From contig JAKUDP010000017.1 of NCBI GenBank assembly GCA_022570795.1, forward strand, positions 310,001 through 374,000: a DNA stretch of 64,000 bases, in the 5' to 3' direction. This document shows, in pieces, positions 57,601-64,000 of the stretch. The translations under genes were made by a program, and so were the position numbers. The stretch's first letter is position 1. Each line of letters begins with the position of its first letter. The notes under the pieces were generated by a model, which was given only the letters and a program-made list of their open reading frames with translations, was not told where the DNA came from and did not search any database. Source of the stretch: Sphaerulina vaccinii. Lineage: Eukaryota; Ascomycota; Dothideomycetes; Mycosphaerellales; Mycosphaerellaceae.

Positions 57601-58997
57601 CGGAAGTGAACAGCTCAGGTATCTCCGTTGTCAGAGGAATCAAGCTGAGGAAGAGTCTCTCAAAAGGAGTGAGTCTGTGGGATTTCCAATCAACGCTGAA
57701 TCGGCAAACCCAGGCTGTTACTGCTGCTGAGTCACTCACGCTGGGCGTGACAGACTTTCTGCGGCCTCATATACACCAGCGCAAGATTGTTCAATACGGC
57801 GCAAAGGCCTCAATCGATTCGAATTTCGCTCTCGTGGTGCGCCAAATACTAGGCGAGATGCTAAACGATGGTAGGCTCAGGGACGATCTGATCAGCCTTG
57901 GTCTGCCCAAGCCAGTAATACAAGACTTGCTCGGCCCGACGTACGATCTCACTGGAATGCGCGCAATGAACTCCACTTTGATTGATAGTGATGCTCCAGC
58001 CGTCTCGAAACAGATGCGTGACTGCGATCTCGCTCCTGTGGTGCACAAAGTACTGACCGAGTTGCTTCACAATGGCAGGCTCGAGACCGAGCTGACAAGC
58101 TTTGGACTCTCCGACTCTGCAATACAAGAACTGCTTGGCCCACTGCAATCTCTCAATGGGATGTCCGTGGCAGACAAAGAGAAAGCGATGACCTCGCCTC
58201 TCAAAATTTTCGATACTCCAGAGGCAGCAAAGGACTTTGCTGATCAGCCTGTGTTAAGAGATGCCGCGGAGGTCATTGACACTGAACGACGCCGTCAAGG
58301 TGATCAGCTAGACGGCGTTCATGACAAGTCTGAGCCATGCGGTGTTCGACCTGTGAGCAATATCTCTGATGCTCCCAGGTCCAAGAAAGACATGCTCTGT
58401 GCAAATGTGACACGCAAAGTACTGATAGGAGATCTTTCAGAAAGCCAAACCGAGACCGAGTTGCGTGGCATTGGATGTCCTGACATGTTGATACAGCAGA
58501 TGCTGGGCTCAATACAGAAAATCAATGCAATGCCAAAGCAGAAAAGACAGGCACGCATAGAGCAGGCGTTGTTGTTGATTGCGGCTCCGTGCTTCGAACA
58601 ATGTAGCGACGATGAAGACGAAAAAGGAGGAAAAGAAGAGAGTGAGTCTAGACCAAAGAGCGCAAAGACTAAATCGCTGCTTGATGGTAATGAGGAGCAT
58701 ATCGCCACTGTCACAGGTGGTACCGCAAGCGACTCATCAGCTGCGACGTCGCAGTTCAGGCCAGATCTCATGGCAGCTGTGCTGCACAAAGCAATGACAG
58801 TAGGTCTTGACGAAGCCCAAGCAAAGGCTGAGTTAAGCAGTGCCGGCTTTGCAGATGATCAAATACCACCTTTGCTTGGCGCACTTGCAGATGTCGCAGC
58901 GACATCAGCGCATGACAAGGAATTCTGTGCCGAAACAGCGAAACAGCCCTTGCGCGTCTCATGGACGCCCTCGCTGCACGTTGTGGTAAGGTGTTGA
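54604..58997 (+). CDS. Giant DUF6604-like protein, N-terminal part with four repeats
   Basis: Exon 1 (54604-54632) is joined by a 53-bp intron (GTATGT to GACAG) to 54686, giving 1446 residues to the stop at 58995. Residues about 8-110 match the fungal DUF6604 layout: a basic opening (RQRLKGSEKSLVSWLVETV), then alanine/leucine helices (LDLAILYATDTIRLRKEY) and a WLEVLSRVREILKTI helix. A large unrecognised middle follows to ~residue 1030. Then come repeats starting near 57822, 58030, 58388 and 58758, each with a K/RxxLxxxL...ELxSxG...LLG pattern. An in-frame tandem duplication near 55610-55665 repeats a V/MEELRK block. The frame ends by a shift at 58932-58947; the coding carries on in the next entry. 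Confidence 0.72.
58932..58947 (+). repeat. 8-bp tandem duplication that shifts the frame
   Basis: GAAACAGC occurs twice in a row (58932-58939, 58940-58947). Removing one copy restores a phase in which the preceding frame passes into the one that starts ETALARLMDALAARCG and continues to 61066. The repeat pattern of the other units (a basic RQxRxxxALxxI...tail) fits that phase. Confidence 0.85.
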
Positions 58998-61066
58998 CCT
59001 CGGCGCAGAATGATGTTGGATCAATGCTTACGGAGAAGCCAGCCACCCTTGAGAAGAAATCTGAATCGCCGATCAGTAGCGATGAGAGAGACAGCGTCAC
59101 TGTTGTCGCGAGCCATGCTCCTGACGCTCCAAAGTCGGTGTCTAGTCAGGAAGTTGACGCTGCAATACGCAAAGTGCTAACTGAGAACCTTGGAGATGCT
59201 CAGGTCAGGACCGAGCTGAGCAGTGTCGGTGCTTCAGAAGGTACCATACTACATCTGCTTCGCGCGCTTCCGAACATCAGGGCGCAATCACCGCAGGTCA
59301 GACAAGCCTTTGTCGAAAAAGCTCTTGCTGGGATCGCGGCTACGTTCGATACACCTAGTGGTATACCGGTGACTGTCGCGCCAGCCTGCCAGATTGCTGG
59401 GACTGCCCAAACAACGCTTGTGGAGAAGCCAGCAGCTCTTGCCGGGCATGATAAAGCAAAGACACCTCCACTGCCGAGAGCTATTGCAGAGATCGCAGAG
59501 GGCGCAGACTCGTCTGAATACGACGCCCGCGTTGCTAGGATGTCGAGCAACGGCCGGCATGTGGTCAACGTGATGCGCAAAGCACTGTTGGAGGATCTCG
59601 ACGAAAGCGAGGTGAAGACCGAATTGAAGAGTGTCAATCTTCCAGACGCACAAATGAACGGTCTGCTCTTTGCGATTCAGAGATTCCATGCAGGCCCGTC
59701 AGAGACCAAACAGGCACGTGCAGAAACAGCCATCGCGACGTTATCTAGCAAATTGGAGAATGCGGCTCGGGTCGATGATCCACCAGCATCAACAATGGTC
59801 GTCGAGAGTGCCCAGACGAAGGCTGCGAAGAGGCCAGTAGCTGTGGCTCCGCCAGCAGAGGGCAAGGCAACCATATTGAAGCATGGTCAACAGGTCATCA
59901 ATGTCATACGCAAAGCACTGACTGATAATCTTGACGAAAGCAAAGTCAAGAACGACTTGAATAGTCTCGGTGTTGCCAGCGCCATGTCAGAGCACATGCT
60001 GGCCTCGATCCGAGATCTCAATGCAGGGCCACCGCAAGGCAGACAAGAACGAATAGACGCCCTCCTTGCGCGCACAACTACTACCATGGAGCTTGCAGCT
60101 GAAGTCCTCTCTGCTTCAGTGCCATCAACGCCGAACGACGAGAATGCCAAGTGTGTGGAGACAGGAAGTGCCAGGAAATCAGCAGCTATTGCTAGGATCA
60201 AGGAGGCAGCTGCCTCAGGAAGCCGAAGACGTGCAGAAGAAGATGCCCAGTCGATGCCGGCTTCAGCATCCCATCAACCACTCGCCCCACTGGCCGACGA
60301 GGTTGCTCTGAGTGCCGAGAGCTGTGCTGCAAGAAAACAAGCAGCTGAGACTCTACTCGCGCAGTCAAAATGGACATTCAACATGATCAGCGAGGACGAA
60401 GAAAATCGCGAGGTCAGAACGGAGATCTTGAAGTATCAGTCGCTGCTCGAAAATGAGATACATCTCGCTGAATTGAAAGCACAATTGGCCGAGGCAGAGG
60501 AGGAACAAGCAGAACTCCGTGCTATGAAAGCGAAGATCTTGAAGTCTGATCCTACGCTCGAAGCCGAACTTGCTTCTCTATCGCCACCAGCAGAGATCAC
60601 AGAAAGTCCCGACAGCCCACGCGCAGCAGAGAAGGAAGTCGACGATAGTGTCTCTGCTCTGGACATGACGACTACGGCGTTCGAGGAGCGACCAGTGCTC
60701 GACGCATCACCGCACGCAGAACCAGAGACAGGTGTGGCGACCGAAAGCGTCTCTCTCCCAGAAATGCCAACCACGCCCCTCGATGCGCAACCCTTGCAAG
60801 CAGCCTTGCCACCTCACGACTTCAGAGATGAGCATACACGTGCATCATTCAGCAGAAGTCGTCCCGAACTGCTATTCGATAGCAATCAATGCCGTATACG
60901 ACTACCAGGAACCAGCTCGACATCTACAGTACTAGAGAAGAATCAGGACATCGAGGAACCAGCATGGACGTGGAGAGACTATATTGAGGTCGCAGGTAGA
61001 GTCCTAGGCCCTCCAGTCGCTGCCGGCACATTGCTGGCATGGCTTTCGAAGCGCATTGCAAAGTAG
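58961..61066 (+). CDS. C-terminal part of the giant DUF6604-like protein, with three repeats, coiled coil and tail anchor
   Basis: This frame is 701 codons and overlaps the previous one by 37 bp, continuing it after the 8-bp duplication. It holds repeats 5-7 (starts near 59152, 59560, 59889), each VxxxIRKxLxxxLxxxxxxxELxSxG... about 70 residues long with 50-65 residues of spacer. Around 60400-60600 is a charged helical stretch (LLENEIHLAELKAQLAEAEE) likely to be a coiled coil. The end is WTWRDYIEVAGRVLGPPVAA then GTLLAWLSKRIAK, a short hydrophobic C-terminal anchor, so the protein would be held in a membrane with most of it cytosolic. As the DNA stands this half may be untranslated, unless a separate start at 58961 is used. 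Confidence 0.6.
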   Translation: MDALAARCGKVLTSAQNDVGSMLTEKPATLEKKSESPISSDERDSVTVVASHAPDAPKSVSSQEVDAAIRKVLTENLGDAQVRTELSSVGASEGTILHLLRALPNIRAQSPQVRQAFVEKALAGIAATFDTPSGIPVTVAPACQIAGTAQTTLVEKPAALAGHDKAKTPPLPRAIAEIAEGADSSEYDARVARMSSNGRHVVNVMRKALLEDLDESEVKTELKSVNLPDAQMNGLLFAIQRFHAGPSETKQARAETAIATLSSKLENAARVDDPPASTMVVESAQTKAAKRPVAVAPPAEGKATILKHGQQVINVIRKALTDNLDESKVKNDLNSLGVASAMSEHMLASIRDLNAGPPQGRQERIDALLARTTTTMELAAEVLSASVPSTPNDENAKCVETGSARKSAAIARIKEAAASGSRRRAEEDAQSMPASASHQPLAPLADEVALSAESCAARKQAAETLLAQSKWTFNMISEDEENREVRTEILKYQSLLENEIHLAELKAQLAEAEEEQAELRAMKAKILKSDPTLEAELASLSPPAEITESPDSPRAAEKEVDDSVSALDMTTTAFEERPVLDASPHAEPETGVATESVSLPEMPTTPLDAQPLQAALPPHDFRDEHTRASFSRSRPELLFDSNQCRIRLPGTSSTSTVLEKNQDIEEPAWTWRDYIEVAGRVLGPPVAAGTLLAWLSKRIAK

Positions 61067-61233
61067 TGTTCATCAAATCTGTACATATTGATGCAGCTAC
61101 CAAACTTCCTCTTCCAATACCGCTTCATCATGTCCCGTAATCCATAATAATCTATACTTCTGTCGTCGTATCTCATAACATTAGCCAACATCATCTCCCC
61201 ACCACTGAAGAAGCTTTCATCAATGCATCTGTA

Positions 61234-62515
61234 CTACAACACAAATCCAGCCCCAAGAACAGCAGCAAAAGCCGCCACGGGAGCAGCAGTCATCTTCGCT
61301 GCATATCCCTTGCTTGTCGAGGACGGAGTAGCTGTCGCAGAACCTGAAGCGCCTGTCGTCAGCGATCCGCCGCCAGGTCTATTAGCCCCGGACGCCGCCG
61401 CAATTGCAAGGTTCTCGACTTGTGCGCCGTTGGTAGCATAGACGACATAGTCTACATTGGTCTGAGTGACAGCGATTATGCTGCCTTTTGGTGCGTTGGA
61501 GACGCCGTTGCTGATGAGTGCTGCGCCGCCGGATGGAACTTCTGGAATGTCGAAGTCTTTGCTGAAGCCGGAGTTGCTGATGAGGTTTGCGTTGCAGGCT
61601 GGGGCTTGTAGGTTTGTTGCTGTGCCGTTTTGTGTTGTGATCAATGTGACGTTGACTTTGTTGTACTGCGACATCAAGGTGTCGTATTCGGCGAGAAGTG
61701 TGAGGGTGTTGTTGTCGTTCTGGTTCACGATGCCGTAGTTGGAGCTTTCCTGAGTCCACTCGTAGACTAGGCCACCAGACAAGACTGTCATCTGGGGTCC
61801 GTATAGAACAGGCACTTCATCGAAGACACGCGGTGAGGGCTTGTTGCATCCATACTCACTGAAGAATACTGGTATGGTTGTGTTGCTGAACCACGAGACC
61901 AGAGTGTCGTAGCCAGAAGTGGTGAAACTCGAGCCACTGCCACACCAGGAATAGCTGTTGAGACCGAAGAAGTCAGATCGAGACTCATCATCGCCGCATT
62001 GCAGATATGCCCAGGAGTCCTTGAGCACTTCCTGCACTTGCGCAGCCCAGTGTGTTTGGGTAGTCCTTGAATGCCTCGACAACTGTAAAGATGTGTTGAA
62101 GATAGTCGCTTGTATAGCTTCCGCTCGGATTCGAACGATCAATCGACTGTCCTGACAATGGGCTGTTCACATCCAGCAGCATGTAGATGTCCACTGAGTT
62201 AAAGATCGAAACACACTCGTCGTGGTTGAGGGTTGGGTCGACATTGTATGATCGAATGGTGTTTATCCCGAGCGATTGCATCAATGCTGCGTCTCTCAAG
62301 CATACCGTCCCATTGCTCAATGGATCTCCGCTGCCTGTGCCATATGCGCCTTGTCCTCCAGGCTGGTAGTCCACTCCTACGATCACGAACCGCTCTCCAC
62401 TGTTTGATACCACGAACTCTTGCTGTTTGACTTCGATCGGATCGAGCGCCGCAGCGATAGCCGCGAGGGCAGAGACGATGGCAGTCTGTATACGTTCATT
62501 GTCAATGTCTGTCAC
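61234..62515 (-). pseudogene. GH72 (GAS/GEL) glucanosyltransferase with internal deletion
   Basis: Minus strand. The first part (62515 to about 62068) carries a signal-like leader (TAIVSALAAIAAALD), then GVDYQPGG, INTIRSYNVDP and DAFKDYPNT-like sequence, as in 1,3-beta-glucanosyltransferases. The second part (from about 62068 to 61234) resumes in another phase with VQEVLKDSWAYLQCGDD, FFGLNSYSWCG, the nucleophile motif FFSEYGCN, and a C-terminal GPI signal (KMTAAPVAAFAAVLGAGFVL). Between YPNTLG and AAQVQEV the segment that should hold FxAGNEV and the catalytic acid/base is missing, with the frame lost. The junction shows a GGCT/GCTGCG microhomology. A short intron cannot supply the missing residues. 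The relic is probably inactive. Confidence 0.75.
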
Positions 62516-63539
62516 ATGTATCTTGCCTTGAGGTTGTTGTTATGCAACTGACCGTCCTCATCATCACGATCTCGGCGCTGGAGCTTGGTAGCGAACGATG
62601 CACGACAAGCTTTTGTGTACCAAACACAACCTTGTCAGTCTATCGCTTCAAGAAACACTTCTTCACTGCTGCCAATGCTTCCAAAACGAATGACAGTAGC
62701 CAAACAAGCAAGAGCGAGAGTAGAAGTGGTTGAACAAGCAGCAACAGTGGCGTGGGAAGTTCCTCATCAACAATGCAAGGCGCAACTGAGCTCTCTCCCG
62801 CGAGTGGCCGCAGCTACAGTAGCGCCAAAGGTTCTCTTACTCTGGCCGTCGCCACGGCGATAAGAATAACACCACCATTCGTATTACAGTGGGTTGTCCT
62901 TTGGAAGGCTGTGGCGCGAAGAAAGAGGCGGCGTGTTCGTCTGGCAGTCGGCGGATGGCAGCATGATGCTGTTCAAGAGGAGTAGGAAGAGTAGGTGCGG
63001 TTCCTGGTCGAGCTTTGGGCGAGCTCTGAACGTGAAGGTAGATGCAGTGTAGGGTGTGAGTATGAGGTCTCGACGTAGTGGAAGTTTGGTCAGAGACGAA
63101 GGTAGGCTATTACATGGTCTGCAATACTGCTGACGATAGTACCAAAGCAACCTGTCAGCGGGCAGTACTCCAAGACGATCGAAGTCACCATGCATCAACG
63201 AGCGAAGCGAAACCGTGATAGGCCTATATGGGCAGTAAGACTCCTGAGAGCACTCCATACAGCGTGTACAAAGACCGGTTTGTGTCGTACAGTGGGCAGG
63301 TCCGCTGTCGGGAAGTTGTGTTCATCAAGTGGATGAGCCCAAGGTGAGTCCAATGGAAGAGGTCGATGGCTTCTGTCAATTGCATCGTGTCAAGACTTGG
63401 GTAGCTCCTTCCACGGGGTGAGAAAGTCAACTGGTAGGTTTGTCTTGGACGAGATTTCTGATTCTGAGATTTTCTCGACTTCTAGACAAGCATATCACAC
63501 AACATCCAGCAGGACATTCCCCACCCACAGCGCACAGAC
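62516..63539. other. Intergenic, no gene seen
   Basis: Open frames here are short and overlapping. It should include the promoters of the GH72 relic and the F-box-like gene. Confidence 0.35.
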
Positions 63540-64000
63540 ATGGAGACGCCTACGCAGACTGCGCCAGAAACTATCAAGGCAGCAACGAGCTTCATGCACT
63601 TGCCAGCCGAACTTCGCAACACGATATACGAATTTGCTCTGCTCGAGCAGGACAGCGTAGACATTTGCGCTTTTGAGGAGCCTGCCCTGTTGTCCGCCAC
63701 TCTCGCCATTAGCAGAGAAGCAGCTCCAATATACTACGACGCCAACACCTTCGATGCCCCATACCAACCTGACGCTGCTCGATGGCTCAAGACTCTTTCG
63801 AAGCGGGCAAGGACTTTGCTAAAGAGTGTGCGCCTCGTTGCGGAGAGTGCGGAATTCGCGAGGATGGGATACTTCGACATGACGCGTAACCCGGGGGGTT
63901 GGCTTGAGCATGTGAGACTTATGCTGAAACGCATGCGAAATCGCCGTGCACGGGAAAGGCTCCAAGACGGCGTCGTGAGAATGCCGCTTTTCATCCACGA
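63540..64000 (+). CDS. F-box-like protein, 5' part (runs off the window)
   Basis: The frame is open from ATG 63540 to the window end, 153 residues. Near residue 19 is FMHLPAELRNTIYEFALLE, the short F-box-like motif that opens the same family as the gene at 35163, followed by LLSATLAISREAAPIYYDAN, the second conserved segment of that family. The rest is helical and basic. Because the end is missing, size and C-terminus cannot be judged. The start is picked as the first ATG of the frame with a short polar leader ahead of the motif. Confidence 0.8.
   Translation, partial: METPTQTAPETIKAATSFMHLPAELRNTIYEFALLEQDSVDICAFEEPALLSATLAISREAAPIYYDANTFDAPYQPDAARWLKTLSKRARTLLKSVRLVAESAEFARMGYFDMTRNPGGWLEHVRLMLKRMRNRRARERLQDGVVRMPLFIH

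Noticed and set aside
1..64000. tRNA genes, CRISPR arrays, rRNA
   Set aside because: Scanned by eye for tRNA B-box GGTTCGANNCC sequences and spaced repeats; none convincing. A B-box-like GGTTCGAGATATCC near 44930 lacks the CC at the expected spacing and has no A box or cloverleaf.

Overview
This is a stretch of nuclear DNA from a filamentous ascomycete. The reasons are the many short GT-AG introns (about 45-100 bp), the small densely spaced genes on both strands, and families found mainly in such fungi: QCR8, CLP1, a CSC1-type stress channel, GH43 and GH72 enzymes, FSH hydrolase, F-box-like proteins, and small cysteine-rich secreted proteins. Gene style suggests Dothideomycetes, possibly the Capnodiales/Mycosphaerellales, but this is inference.

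Layout. 0.5-16.5 kb holds metabolism and housekeeping: an MFS transporter, a large acidic protein whose C-terminal part looks like an inactive XPF-type domain (candidate Zip2/SHOC1 meiotic factor), an FSH serine hydrolase with a decayed partial copy 1.8 kb away, a mucin-like single-pass membrane protein, a SnoaL-like protein, an SDR and a CSC1/OSCA channel. 19-27 kb holds a DUF3433-like membrane protein, QCR8, CLP1 and a six-exon fungal membrane protein. 27-53 kb is rich in secreted or surface proteins (GH43 arabinanase, two small cysteine-rich proteins, a 333-residue two-part secreted protein, Thr-rich and GPI-type proteins, a PAN/Apple-like protein), mixed with a bZIP factor, a methyltransferase, an F-box-like protein, SANT-like and JmjC-like genes, a Rei1-like gene and a small DNA transposon relic (MITE). 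54.6-61.1 kb is one very long gene: an N-terminal DUF6604-like domain, seven diverged repeats, a coiled coil and a C-terminal membrane anchor. 61-64 kb has a GH72 relic and the start of another F-box-like gene.

The most striking feature is the number of interrupted genes. I see a 1-base frameshift in the Rei1-like and PAN genes, an 8-bp tandem duplication that shifts the frame of the giant DUF6604 gene, an internal deletion removing the catalytic acid/base region of the GH72 gene, in-frame stops in the JmjC-like gene (three) and SANT-like gene (one), and a truncated FSH copy. These could be real decay, recent null alleles or assembly errors; read support would decide. No tRNA, rRNA, CRISPR array or complete transposase gene was recognised. 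All gene models were spliced by hand from the sequence.
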